Part shown: one piece after another, positions 26,569-38,400 of the stretch
Layout of the letters: the number at the start of each line of letters is the position of its first letter
Numbering within the stretch: the first letter of the stretch is position 1
NCBI GenBank assembly: GCA_038502055.1
Contig: JAXRKN010000045.1
Coordinates: 4,672,501 to 4,736,500, forward strand
Reading direction: 5' to 3'
From: Tanytarsus gracilentus
Lineage: Eukaryota; Arthropoda; Insecta; Diptera; Chironomidae
DNA: 64,000 nucleotides
Notes under the pieces: model-generated
The model's database searches: none
What the model was told of the DNA's origin: nothing
What the model saw: only the letters and a program-made list of their open reading frames with translations
Position numbers and translations under genes: made by a program

Positions 26569-28163
26569 ATTATCTTATCACTTTATACACACTGAATAGA
26601 GCAATTTAAGATTCTTTTCATTTTTTTTTTCTTTTACACATTACATTGCGCTCACACAACGATGGATGAGTCGCGTACTTAAGAGAGACATAAATTTAAA
26701 TAAAAAAGAAGAAAAAATATCACAATATTTCCGTTTCCTGGACTATCACAAATTTCACAATAGTTGCACTTATGAAACACTCTCGAGAAGGAAACACCCA
26801 AATTATATGTGCAATGCTGAAGGCATAGAGAATATTTTTTTTAAGAAAATTTTTTATGTGTGAGCGAGGAAGAAAAAAAGATTTTCTCGTAGCAAATTTT
26901 CAGGCCTTCCATATAGAGCCAGTTAAAAAACTTTCACCACATTTTCTATCCGAAATTGCTCACTCATTAACTCGACTCGATTTTATTACCTTTCGATGGA
27001 CATCTTTTAAGCTATTTCAGATGTTTGCAGCGATTTAAAATTACAATTTACACGATAATTTTACATAAATCTTGGATTGGAAGTTCATTTTCGCAAACTG
27101 ACTATACACGACTGACTCGATTATATGATTTTTTTATGTAGAGAGGTTCGTTATTTAAAACCTCACAACGGCTTTAAAAATAATTTTCACTGTTATGCTT
27201 TGAAATTTTTTTTAAAAAAAGTTTATGCTGCATTTATTTTTTTTAAAAAATATTAAAGAACGATAATTTTTCAAATCAATTTTTTTATTCTTTTTTTTCT
27301 TTTGAAATTATATGGAAAAGTCTCTATACAATTAGAAAGAGAGATAAAAATAAGAACCATAAAGCGAATAAAGAACAAATTTATAAATTTAATAATGTTT
27401 GTTTTCTTTTAGGAAACTTAATTATCAAGAATCAGCTAAGCATTACATTATAAATTTATTATTTTTTATTGGAATTATACTTTAATAGTTTCGCGTCAGT
27501 TTATCATGTTTTTTTTGCAATAAAGGGTAGGCATTAACCTTATCAAAAAAAAGAGAGAAGAGGGAAGGAGGCGATTGTATTTTTTTTAATTTAAACCTTG
27601 TTGTGGTGGTGGTGTGTGTAGTTACTATGCTCTATAATGTAGAAATTTCTCTTTTCATACTTTCATATATGTGCAGCGCAAAAATATATTTTTAAAAAAC
27701 CAAAGTATCATTTTACTAAATAAAAATATTATTTTTTTCATTCATGCCATATAATATTAGATCATATTACAATTTTTTCCCATAAAAATGACAAACATGG
27801 AGGCGCATACTGAGCTAATGTTAAGGAGCAATTAGAAGAAGTATATGGGAAATTAAATATTTAATGTTTTATCCTGAAGAATTATTCAACTTTTCTTTTT
27901 GAAGGTCCAAAAAATTACATATCTGATTTTGGTTCTTGAACGAAACGTTGCAGTACACACGAATTTCGATATCTTCGGTCTCTCTTTAAAAAAATTGTTT
28001 AATGTTAATTGTGTGGAAAGTCACACGTCATATCATCATCACCGAGAAATATGATCATGAAAAATATAATATTTATGCAAAAGGAAGGATGAAGAGAGGA
28101 CGCGATGAAGGGGATGTTGGTTTGTTGGTTGGTGAAGGAAATTGTCGTCGTTTGGTCGTAAAT
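26569..28163. other. Intergenic region between the RhoGAP gene and Rab1
   Basis: About 1.6 kb of AT-rich DNA between the first coding exon of the vilse-like gene and the stop codon of Rab1 (both minus strand). It should include the RhoGAP promoter/5' UTR and the Rab1 3' UTR. I see no additional coding exon. Confidence 0.6.
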
Positions 28164-30012
28164 TTAACAACATCCGCTCTTGGCGTCACCAACTGGCCGT
28201 CCTGCATCAATTTTAACACCTGGACGAGCACCGTCTTGGGCACTCGATGGTGGTCCAACGCGATTCTTTATTTCGGCTGCCATTGTCATAAAAGCCTGCT
28301 CGACATTTGTCGCGTTCTTTGCTGACGTTTCGAGGAATGGAATTCCGAGTTGATTAGCATATTCCTAAAAAAACATTAAAGCATAAATTCAATGAAAATT
28401 CAGTTATTGCGCCAATTATGTTAACTCACCGTAGCAGTTGTTGTGTCCACGACTTTTTTCGTCGTCAAATCACATTTGTTGCCTACGAGAAGTTTATTTA
28501 CATTTTCACATGCATAACGTTCAATTTCCTCGAGCCATTGTTTCACATTGTTAAAAGACTCCTGATCCGTGCAATCGTACACAACAATGATACCATGAGC
28601 GCCACGATAATAACTTGAAGTAATTGTTCTGAACCTCTCTTGCCCAGCTGTATCCTGTAATGTCATTGCATTAATTAAAAAATACATTGAAAAAAAAATT
28701 TAACTCACCCAGATCTGAAGTTTGATCGTTTTTCCATCCAACTCGATAGTTCTGATTTTAAAATCGACTCCAATGGTGCTAATGTAGCTTTCTGTATAAG
28801 TGTCGTCGGCAAATCTTAATAAGAGACATGATTTTCCAACACCCGAATCGCCAATCAAGAGGAGTTTAAACAAATAATCACTAGAAAGGTAAATGTGAGT
28901 GATGATTTATTATTTTTTACATGCTCAATGACGAAATATTTGATGAGCTCATCGAAAATTCTTTACAGAGAATATTTTATGTGTAAATATTATTAACTCT
29001 TTGTTCATGACGCTTGATAATAAATTTAAACTTTCTTCAAAAATTTATGTGTCGCGAAAAAGTCATTTTTCAAGGCCGCTAAAAATAGTTTTACAAAAAT
29101 ATTTTTCCTCTATCATCAACATACCCTTCACAGAGCACAATTAAATTTTTTTAAATCAATTGATCTCTAAAAACCGCATCAGTGTATAAATTATATTTTT
29201 TACGCCCTAAAGAATTAATTTGCGTCTAAAAAAGCTGTAAAGTCAGTCAATTGCGTCACATAGAAAGTGTAAAGCACTTATCGGAGACGAATAATCACCA
29301 TGCGTGTATCGATAAGGACTTATGTGAGAGGAATTTTTAGGTCAGATTTGAAAAATAATTTCTAGAACTTTATAATTGCGTCATATATTATTGTCCATAA
29401 GTTTATAGTTTCTTAGCAACGCTCCGAGATCAGATTTAGCTTAGATAAAATGATTATTCTTTGTTATAAAGAAATTCCACTCGCAAATATTAAAATGAAA
29501 ATTCAATGAGATGGTGAGGGTTTGTGTATGTATGTGTGTGTGTGTGTGCGGGGCAACAACAAAGAGAGTCTGCTTATTAAAAATTATTGTAATGATGTTT
29601 TTTTTATGTTGGGTTTTTATTTGTAATTTAGCTGTAAAAGAAAAATTTTAAAATTCTTGAAAAAAGTTCAATTCTGAGTGGGAAATAGAAAAATTATTTG
29701 TGGGGTGATATATTTTCCCTGCTTATCGAACTTGATGATTCACTAAAGTTCCAGTTTACGATTTTCACCACACTAAAAGTGTCTTCTTTGCTCATTTTTA
29801 TACAAAAATCACTTGCCTTAGCGCATAATTAACTCATATCATCACTACAGCGACACTTTTAACGTGAAAAATTATACCGAAAATTTCCATTTTACACTTT
29901 TTACTCTCACTCGATTTCGATGAGTCGTCATCATCGTTGCAAATTTGATGGAAAATTTTTATTTGTCCATTTGTGGACGCTCTACTCACTATTCTGGTGA
30001 CATCGCAGACAT
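28164..30012 (-). CDS. Rab1: Rab1 small GTPase
   Basis: Rab1 controls ER-to-Golgi vesicle traffic. Four exons join in frame: 30012-29990, 28880-28709, 28654-28430 and 28364-28164, giving 206 aa (Rab1 is normally 205). Exon 1 encodes only seven codons plus two bases (MSAMSPE, then Y completed by exon 2). Exon 2 opens with [17 protein letters not shown], the P-loop. The Rab1 effector region [25 protein letters not shown] split by the second intron, GNKCDLT and ETSAKNA are all present, and the protein ends GCC for double geranylgeranylation. The C-terminal variable region is slightly longer than in Drosophila. Intron 1 (1.1 kb) contains a perfect DREF-type motif. The gene is divergent from the secreted-protein gene starting at 30491. 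Confidence 0.97.
29307..29314. promoter_or_regulatory. TATCGATA (DRE-like) motif in Rab1 intron 1
   Basis: The palindrome TATCGATA is the core of the DNA-replication-related element bound by DREF/BEAF-32 in Drosophila and is common near promoters of housekeeping genes. Here it lies about 0.7 kb inside the first Rab1 intron, so it could mark an alternative downstream promoter. A single 8-mer can also occur by chance in AT-rich DNA. Confidence 0.3.
29533..29548. repeat. (TG)8 microsatellite in Rab1 intron 1
   Basis: Sixteen bases of perfect TG dinucleotide, preceded by imperfect TGTATG repeats. It lies within the 1.1-kb first intron of Rab1. Confidence 0.8.
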
Positions 30013-30490
30013 TTTTTGATAGTTTGTTAGTTGGAGAGAAAAATTAAACTAAATTTTCCTTGGAAATTCTTCTTAAGCTTGTGAATTAAATTAAATTTTA
30101 TTTCTTTCGATTACTCGATTTTTTCAGCTAGATCCTTTCACTCAGTCACGCGCCCCTCAACTCCAGCTTGATCCGGTAGGCGCAGCCGATTTTTGTGCGC
30201 GAAAATTGTTTTAAAAATTAAATTTTATTTTTTGAGATTTTAAAAGCATTTTGAAATTAAATTTTAATTTTAAATTAATTTCTTCACTTTTATTATTTTC
30301 TTTTTAACATTCAAAAACTTTTAAATGGTTTTTAAATATTTAATTTTCCCGTTAAATTAACGTGCACATTTTTTTCAACGCAACACTTTAAAGCTGTGCG
30401 TTATAACTAAAATAGCAATTTATTGTCTTGTGCTTTTAATTCTCATTTAATATTTTAGATGACTTTACATTAACTCAAATCTACTTTAAG
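30013..30490. promoter_or_regulatory. Divergent promoter interval, Rab1 (-) and secreted-protein gene (+)
   Basis: This is 478 bp between two start codons on opposite strands. It contains an unusually GC-rich patch around 30140-30200 (GTCACGCGCCCC and neighbouring bases) in otherwise AT-rich DNA, as expected for promoter or 5' UTR sequence. I could not place transcription starts. Confidence 0.5.
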
Positions 30491-32564
30491 ATGTCGCAAA
30501 GCACGCATATTCTATTATTCCTTTCGATTATTCTACTAATTAGCGGTGAGTAATGAATTAAATATCAAAAATACCTGAACTTAATTTATATCCATGACAA
30601 CGCCCTTACAATAACACAAATCGATATGATAATTTCGTATTTATGCATTTCTCACAACAGGTATCGATGCACAGCAACGTAAATCTGTTGAGATTCCTCA
30701 AATTCTGAGAGGAAGTTGGTTCTCTTGGGAGGGACGTCCTGTCACAACAGTACTGGATGTTAACAAGATGAGTCAACATGGACAGATTATTAAGTTGGAG
30801 AGAAATGGAAGTGATTACACGATGATTTTCAAAGACCGGAATTGTTACTATTGTATAAAGGCTTTCACAAGGTAATTAATTAAACAGTTGACATTTTTTT
30901 AGTGATACTAAATTGTAATTAATTTTTTTAGGACAAACAATGTGTTTGAGAAGCTCGAAAGTGCGTGTACAAACATCCAGCAAAATGAAGAACCAACATT
31001 CGAGAATGTCTGCAAGAATATTCGTGATGATCAGCAGCTCATTACTTACTTCAACGAAAATTATGTGCCTCTTATTTGTCGATCGTCGCTTGAAGGTGTC
31101 TGGCAATTTGCCTATCAAAATCGTTTCCGTTTCACTGGAGAATGCGATAATCCCGATGCCAAAATTCAATCGTGTCAAACGGCGGGAACACAGTTCTTAA
31201 TTCAAAATCAAAAGTTCAACATAACTTATAAGAAGTGTCCTGGCATGGAAGGAACTTTCGATGGTGTCGTCGAATTTAGTTGTCTTGGTGATTGGTTTGT
31301 TGGCAAAAACCATTACTTTGCCGTTGCCAATACGAAGGAATCTCGAAAAGATGAAAAGTTCAGATGCTTCTTGAAGAATCGTGATGATGACTTGTACATT
31401 GGTGTCAGTATTACGGCAGAGTGCAACACACTTCAAACTGTTGAAAAATCACCCGAGAGAATGCGAGTTACGCCTGTAAAAGCAGAAGTCGTTGAAGCTG
31501 GTTGTCGATTGCCACAAAATTTCAGCGGTGAATGGATTAACACCGCAAACATTGATGCCGATGTCTTTATAAATGAAACTCATATCATTGAAACTTACTA
31601 TCCCGACAAATCTCGTTATCGACGTACAATTTATGTGTGCAAGGAACAGAGGGACAGTCGAATTATGATGTCGCGTTTAACTGTCGACGGTTGTCAAAAG
31701 GACTACGTGTGTTTCGATTTTGTGCCCAAGCATCATAATGTAATTCGATTTAGAAAAGGATTGGCCGTAATTAAAGATGACTTTAGTACCGTTTGCTCGT
31801 GGGTTCAATTTAAGAACAAAGAGCAATGGCGATATGACCTATATCTTGCTAAACATCCGGTACCCGTTAGATGTCCGGTTGCTGGCAAATTTAATTTCAC
31901 ACAAAGAGGCGAAGCTCCATTCCGCACAAGAATTCTTGGTGGTGTCACGCTTAGTCCCCGTCCCGATATTCGATGCAAGCAAAATATCTCAGATTTAAGT
32001 GTTTGCGATACTGATCAGAAAGAAATGTGGATTGATGAAAACTACTGTCTATCGGTTGATCATTTGGGCCGTCCTGTCGACATTTACAGTGACCCCGATT
32101 ATAAAATGAAATGCATTGGATTTTGGAAGGAAAACCTAAAATCATATCTCATCACTTTTGATGACCTCGATCCACTCAGTAAATATCGTTGTTGGGTCTA
32201 TCAGCGTGCCGATTTAAATCGAATTCTTATGTCGCAAGCAACGGGAGCTTTTTGCAATATAAATCAAGAGGTGACGTCGCAAAATTACACCGAAGGAGCT
32301 GTCGTTGCCTTGGATTTGATCGAATACGAGAGAGAAAGAGATCAATGTCCATTGCATTTTGATGATGGTGAGTAGCAATTGCATGGAATTTAAAGCAATT
32401 TTTTAAGTTAAATTTATTTAACAGGTGAAAATCCATGGACACTTAATCAAGAAGCGACATTTAAAATTTTCAATTGGATCATTTACCGAAACTCAGCATC
32501 TGCCGCCAACATAGGAACAATGACATTCCTAATTAGTGCCTTAGTATTATTCAAATTAGTTTAA
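30491..32564 (+). CDS. Secreted, probably GPI-anchored Cys-rich arthropod protein (DUF7042-7045 type architecture)
   Basis: Four exons join in frame: 30491-30545, 30661-30871, 30932-32367 and 32425-32564, giving 613 aa. Residues 1-22 form a signal peptide (hydrophobic ILLFLSIILLISG, then IDAQQ). The body has many paired cysteines and N-glycosylation sequons and reads as several related modules opening with phrases such as LRGSWFSWEG, LEGVWQFAYQNRF, FSGEWINTA and VAGKFNFTQRG. From memory these correspond to a conserved arthropod family annotated only with domains of unknown function (DUF7042-7045). The C-terminus ends in a hydrophobic tail (TMTFLISALVLFKLV) without a cytoplasmic segment, preceded by small residues (NSASAAN), which suggests GPI attachment. 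I know no biochemical function. The first exon carries most of the signal peptide. AATAAA follows at 32711. Confidence 0.88.
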
Positions 32565-33176
32565 TCTCAAACTATAAAGATCTTTAAACACACATTCCGT
32601 CCCCAAAAAACACGCTCAGCTGTTAAGTGTTGATAACTCATTTTTTTAAAACTTTTTTAAGATGATTTTTCTTTGCAAATTTTTAGATTAAGAAATCTCG
32701 AACATAGAAAAATAAAATTTTAATTCAAAACTTTTTATTTCATGACTTTTTTTTCGGGATACTGATCATGTATTGTTTTTTACAAAAGAAGAGATTTTTT
32801 TTAATTAATCTTGAACAAAATTGAGGTTTAATGTGTGTAAGGAACAGGGTTCTTTGAATTTCTAATTCAAATTTTTTTAAAATTCATTTTGAACGCTTTA
32901 AGTCGGATTGCAATCTAAAATAAAAATTTGAGGGAAAATGTGTTATATTGAGCTTTTTTGAAAAGCTCTTTTGAGCTCTATTGATGAAATGAATAAGCAC
33001 TTGGTATAATTGCGATGGGAAAATGATGTCAGATGGAAATTACTAATAATTTCGAAAAAAAATGTAGTGTAAATTCCATTTCATCGATAGAGCTTCATTA
33101 TGAGATGCCCTTATAGTTAATTTGAATGTGTACGTTTCTCATTGTCACCGACCGCCATGCCCTAAACCGTGACATT
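32565..33176. other. Tail-to-tail 3' region between the secreted-protein gene and the nucleoplasmin-like gene
   Basis: Both neighbouring genes end here, so this holds their 3' UTRs. AATAAA at 32711-32716 is the likely poly(A) signal of the plus-strand gene. No other coding sequence is seen. Confidence 0.6.
32711..32716 (+). terminator. Poly(A) signal AATAAA for the secreted-protein gene
   Basis: Canonical AATAAA about 150 bases after the stop codon at 32562-32564, in an AT-rich 3' UTR. It is the first strong match on the plus strand. Confidence 0.5.
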
Positions 33177-33908
33177 TTACTTCTTCTTACTGTTCTTATC
33201 ATTCTTGGCGCCCTTTGAATTTGCGGCGGCAAGTTTTTGTTTTTTCTTTGACGGTTCTTCCGCCTCTTCGGTTTCTTCGTCGTCAATTTCCTCATCTTCC
33301 AGTTCCTCTTCAATTTCACCCTCCTCAATGCCGACTAAGTGATGGCCATGAATGTGTACTGGCCCCTTGCCCTGAATCAATCTGAATTTGACTGGAGCAT
33401 CTGGGAATTCGAGGAAGCTCTGACTGCAGCGCATTTCACCAACTTTTAAGACGGCAATTGGAATTTTGACTGTTGATTCCTCCGACTTTGTCTCAACCTA
33501 TATAAATTTAATTGAATTTAATATAAGAGGTTAACAATAACGTCACACACACACACACACACACACACGCTTACCTCAATGACATTGTACTCGTTTTCTG
33601 CAGCTTCCACGCCGAGAAGAATTTGTTTTACTATGAGCTTATTGACGCGTGGGTATTCGACTTCGGTATTACAATCGGGATCCCATATTGTTTCGGCATT
33701 TTCTCCTTTCAATGTAGCTCCTAAAAACGCGACAAAATGATGCGTTTAAATGAAATTCGAGACAAGAGAAAAATTTCATTAGAAACCACATGGAAAAAAA
33801 CGGCTTTGCCGGTTAATTAAATTTTTGGCGTGAAAACTCAACAAATTCATATAAACTCGATGCACAATCGATGGCTATAAACTTACCGTAGAAGAATTCG
33901 TCAGACAT
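33177..33908 (-). CDS. Nlp: Nucleoplasmin-like histone chaperone
   Basis: Nucleoplasmins are pentameric nuclear chaperones that bind histones, decondense sperm chromatin and assist nucleosome assembly. Three exons join in frame: 33908-33887, 33720-33575 and 33497-33177, giving 162 aa, typical for the insect proteins. Residues 1-110 form the beta-sandwich core (FFYGATLKGE, LLGVEAAENEYNVIEVE, then GPVHIHGHHLVG, the family signature). An acidic tract rich in Glu and Asp follows, and then a Lys-rich tail with nuclear-localisation character (SKKKQKLA ... SKKK). Intron 2 carries a (GT)12 repeat starting at its seventh base. The start codon is 232 bp from that of Rpn8 on the other strand. Symbol by analogy with fly Nlp; Nph is the alternative paralogue. 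Confidence 0.92.
33544..33568. repeat. (CA)12 microsatellite in the nucleoplasmin intron
   Basis: Perfect CA repeat. On the transcribed minus strand it reads as (GT)12 beginning at intron position +7, directly after the donor GTAAGC. The whole intron is only 77 bases (33498-33574), so the repeat makes up one third of it. Confidence 0.9.
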
Positions 33909-34140
33909 TGTGAAATTCTTTAGTTTATCTTGACTTTTGCGAGAAATAAAGTTGGATTCGTTTCGAATATAAATGTTTCGAAAGTCACTGGCGAGGTTTA
34001 AATGGACGAATGGACAATTGCGCGAGGGGAACGTCACTGAAGCGAGAAAAGTGCTGTCTCACTTAAATTGCAAAAAAAAATAGGAAATTAAATTTTTCAT
34101 TCTTTTCTCAGTGATAAAAGCAAAATAAATTAGCGCAATC
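33909..34140. promoter_or_regulatory. Bidirectional promoter, nucleoplasmin-like gene (-) and Rpn8 (+)
   Basis: Only 232 bp separate the two start codons, so both 5' UTRs and promoters share this interval. Both genes are typical of broadly expressed growth genes, which often use such shared promoters. No TATA box in a fitting place was identified. Confidence 0.6.
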
Positions 34141-35061
34141 ATGCCTGGAGAACTCTCAACAACGAAAGTCATCATTCATCCACTCGTTCTGCTCTCGGTT
34201 GTCGATCATTATACGCGAATGAGCAAAATTGGTAATCAAAAGAGAGTTGTTGGTGTATTGCTTGGATGTTGGAAGCAAAAGGGTGTTCTGGATGTCTCGA
34301 ATAGCTTCGCTGGTGAGTTCCTTATGCTTGAATCAATTTAAATTGTGTTAATTTAATTTCTTGCAGTTCCTTTCGATGAGGATGAGAAGGATAAGAGTGT
34401 TTGGTTCATGGATCACGACTATCTCGAGTCGATGTATGGAATGTTTAAAAAAGTCAATGCCCGCGAGCGTATTGTCGGCTGGTATCACACTGGACCCAAG
34501 TTGCATCAAAACGACATTGCAATCAATGAATTGCTTCGTCGCTATTGTCCCAACTCTGTTTTGGTAATTATTGATGCTAAGCCGAAGGATCTTGGACTTC
34601 CAACGGAGGCATATATTGCAGTCGAGGAAGTTCACGACGATGGAACTCCAACATCAAAGACTTTTGAGCATGTTCCGAGTGAAATTGGTGCCGAGGAAGC
34701 GGAAGAGGTTGGCGTAGAGCATTTGTTGCGCGACATTAAGGACACGACTGTGGGAAGTTTATCGCAAAAAGTCACCAATCAGTTGCTCGGCCTTAAAGGA
34801 CTCAACTCACAGCTCCGTGAGATTAAGAGCTACTTGGCGAGAGTTGGCAACGCTGAGCTGCCAATCAATCATCAAATTATGTACGAGATGCAAGACATTT
34901 TCAATCTCCTTCCCGACATCTCGCACGACAACTTCACCGACACGCTTTACATTAAGACTAATGATCAGATGCTCGTCGTCTATTTGGCGTCACTCGTTCG
35001 ATCTATCATTGCATTGCACAATTTGATCAACAATAAGCTCACAGAAGTAACTCAAGATTAA
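34141..35061 (+). CDS. Rpn8: 26S proteasome regulatory subunit Rpn8 (PSMD7), tail-less form
   Basis: Rpn8 is the non-catalytic MPN-domain partner of the deubiquitinase Rpn11 in the 19S lid. Two exons join in frame: 34141-34312 and 34367-35061, giving 288 aa. The MPN domain opens with KVIIHPLVLLSVVDHYTR and contains GWYHTGPKLHQNDIAINE, where the second metal-binding histidine of the active JAMM motif is absent, as expected for Rpn8. The C-terminal half (LLRDIKDTTVGSLSQ to ALHNLINNKL) matches the helices that join the lid helical bundle. The protein then stops after TEVTQD. The fly and human proteins instead continue for tens of charged Lys/Glu residues, which are missing here. AATAAA follows at 35101. 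Confidence 0.95.
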
Positions 35062-35479
35062 TTAACGTGTTTTTTGCTATCCTCATCCTTCAGTTAAAAA
35101 AATAAAATTCATTTGCAAAAAAAATAACGGAGTTTTAGAATTTAAAAAAATTAAAAATTACTAAGTGAGCTGCCGCTCGATAAATTATTTCAGACATTTT
35201 CACAAGGGCACGTCAATTTCGAAAGAGAGGAGAGAAGAAAAAGAAGAACTCCTCATTTATTAGAAGAAAATTTTTAATTTTTCTAGAAATATCAACAGCT
35301 AAAATAGAAATTCAACACAATAAGGTTTAAATAAAAAGTCTTTTCACACTTTACACCCGCATCCATTCTCGAGGGTGCATAGATTATCGCGTAAATATCA
35401 ATTGAAAAAATTCACAAGGTAAAAAAAGTCGCGCATCAAAGGGAGAGAAAATCGCAGAAAGTGATCGTTTGACTTAATT
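35062..35479. other. Intergenic region between Rpn8 and Transportin
   Basis: 418 bp between same-strand genes. It contains the Rpn8 poly(A) signal (AATAAA at 35101-35106) and the promoter/5' UTR of Transportin. No other gene is visible. Confidence 0.65.
35101..35106 (+). terminator. Poly(A) signal AATAAA for Rpn8
   Basis: AATAAA 40 bases after the Rpn8 stop codon, followed by an A-rich run. It fits a short 3' UTR. Confidence 0.55.
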
Positions 35480-38400
35480 ATGGCACATTGGGAGCCGCAA
35501 CCAGACGGCTTAAATCAAATCATAACACTTTTAAAGCAAAGCCAGTCGACAGATAATCAGATACAAAGAAATGTACAATTGGTGAGTCATCCACGCACAT
35601 AACTGGATCTTACAGTAATCTTTTTTTTTGTGCTTTCAGAAATTGGAAGAATTAAATCGCTATCCGGACTTTAACAACTATCTCATCTATGTTCTAACGA
35701 AATTAACGACGCAGGATGAGCCGACGCGTTCGCTTAGTGGCTTGATACTCAAGAACAACATTAAGATCCACGCGTCGTCGCTGCAACCCGAAATAATCGA
35801 GTACATTAAGCGAGAATGTCTAATGGCGTTGGGCGATCCATCGCCTCTAATTCGTGCAACGGTTGGAATTCTTATTACGACAATCGCCAACAAAGGTGGC
35901 ATTCTAAATTGGCCAGAGCTCCTGCCGACCCTCTGCGAAATGTTGGACTCGCAAGAATACAGCATTTGTGAAGGTGCTTTTGGAGCACTCCAAAAAATCT
36001 GCGAAGATTCCGCCGAAGTACTCGACAGCAATGAACTCAATCGACCCCTCAACATCATGATTCCGAAATTCCTTCAATTTTTCCGCCATACAAGTCCAAA
36101 AATTCGTTCACATGCCATCGCCTGCATCAATCAGTTCATTATTCATCGAACTCAGGCACTCATGATCCACATTGATACGTTCATTGAAAATCTCTTTCAT
36201 CTTTCGAGTGATGAAGACCACGAGGTGAGAAAAAATGTCTGTCGCGGGCTAGTGATGTTGCTGGATGTTAGAATGGATCGACTTATGCCGCACATGAACT
36301 CAATAATCGAGTATATGCTGGTGAGAACTCAAGATCCTGATGAAACGGCATTAGAAGCTTGTGAATTTTGGTTGTCGCTTGCTGAACATCCAGTCTGTAA
36401 GGAAGTTCTCGCGCCTCATTTACATCAACTTGCACCGGTCTTAGTGAAAGGAATGAAATATTCGGAAATCGATATCATCATATTGAAGGGAGACGTTGAA
36501 GAGGACGAATTTATTCCCGATCGAGATGAGGACATTAAGCCGAGATTTCACAAGTCGAGGACACACACACTTAAAGCGGACATTCATCAGAGCAGCTCAA
36601 ACGATGACATTGGCGATTCCGATGACGAAGAGGATGGATTTGTGGACGACTCAAATTTGAGCGATTGGAATTTAAGAAAATGTTCAGCTGCAGCTCTCGA
36701 TATTCTTGCGAATGTCTTTAAAGATGAAATTCTTCCGATTCTCTTACCAATTTTAAAGGAGACTCTTTTCCACGAGCAGTGGGTAATTAAGGAAAGTGGA
36801 ATTTTAGCACTCGGTGCTATTGCTGAAGGCTGCATGAGTGGAATGCTCCAACATCTTCCCGAGTTAATTCCATTTTTAATCAACTGCTTGAGCGATAAGA
36901 AAGCGTTAGTAAGATCAATTACTTGTTGGACACTATCGCGGTATGCTCATTGGGTTGTCTCGCAACCTCACGATCAATATTTGAAGCCACTCATGGAGGA
37001 GTTGTTAAAGAGAATTTTAGATGCTAATAAGCGCGTTCAAGAGGCTGCTTGTTCAGCTTTTGCTACACTAGAGGAGGAAGCATGCACGGAGCTCGTTCCC
37101 TACTTGGGATTTATACTGAAAACTCTCGTGTTTGCATTTGGCAAGTATCAGCATAAGAATCTTCTCATTCTCTATGATGCAATCGGTACTCTGGCTGACT
37201 CGGTTGGACATCATCTAAACAAACCTGAATATATCAATCTACTAATGCCGCCGCTCATTCAAAAGTGGAATATGCTTAAAGATGAAGATAAGGATTTGTT
37301 TCCTCTCCTCGAGTGTCTCTCGAGCGTGGCGACCGCTCTTCAAAGTGGCTTCTTGCCCTACTGCGAGCCAGTCTATCGTCGATGCATTTCTTTGATTCAA
37401 CAGACAATCAATCAAGAAATCGCCAGCACTACAAGTCCCACACAATTTGAGTCGCCCGATAAGGATTTCATGATTGTTGCTCTTGATCTACTTAGTGGTT
37501 TAGCTGAAGGCTTAGATGCCCACATAGAAACGCTCGTTGTTAGCAGTAACATTATGCAACTTCTTTATCAGTGCATGCAAGACTCGATGCCTGAGGTGAA
37601 TTTTAATATTTAATTATTTAGCAATATTTAACAAGCTATTTTTAAGGTACGACAATCATCTTTCGCTCTACTCGGTGACTTGACAAAGGCTTGCTTCCAG
37701 CACGTTCATCCATACATCTCTGACTTTTTACCCATTCTCGCGAATAATCTTAATCCAGAGTACATTTCCGTTTGCAATAATGCAACATGGGCAATTGGCG
37801 AGATAAGCATTAAACTTGGACCGGAAACGAAGCCATACATACCGCTGATTCTTGGACAACTAATTGAAATAATTAAAAGCCCAAATACGCCGAAAACTTT
37901 GCTGGAGAATACAGGTAAGTTAACGAGTGCATCGAAATGATCAATTTTTAAAGTTCATTTAATTTAATTTATAAACGATCCACATTTATTTAGTTCTTAA
38001 GCCTTATATTTGAGTTGATTAGATTTTTATCGATGTATTTTTTATTTTAATTTAGCAATTACAATTGGTCGACTAGGTTTTGTGTGCCCAATGGAAGTGG
38101 CACCTTCGCTACAGCAATTTGTACGGCAGTGGTGTGTAAAAATTTCATTTCTTTAATTTAATTAGTTAAGCTAAATATAAACATATGAGTTTTCATGTGG
38201 GGTGAATTATTGGGAAATTATAAATCATATATTTTTGACTTTTCACACTCAGGTGTTCATCATTGCGAAACATTCGAGATAACGAGGAAAAGGACTCGGC
38301 TTTTCGTGGCATGTGTCAAATGATTACTGTAAATCCTGCTGGCGTTGTTCCGGACTTTATATTCTTCTGCGATGCCGCTGCATCTTGGAGCAGTCCGAAA

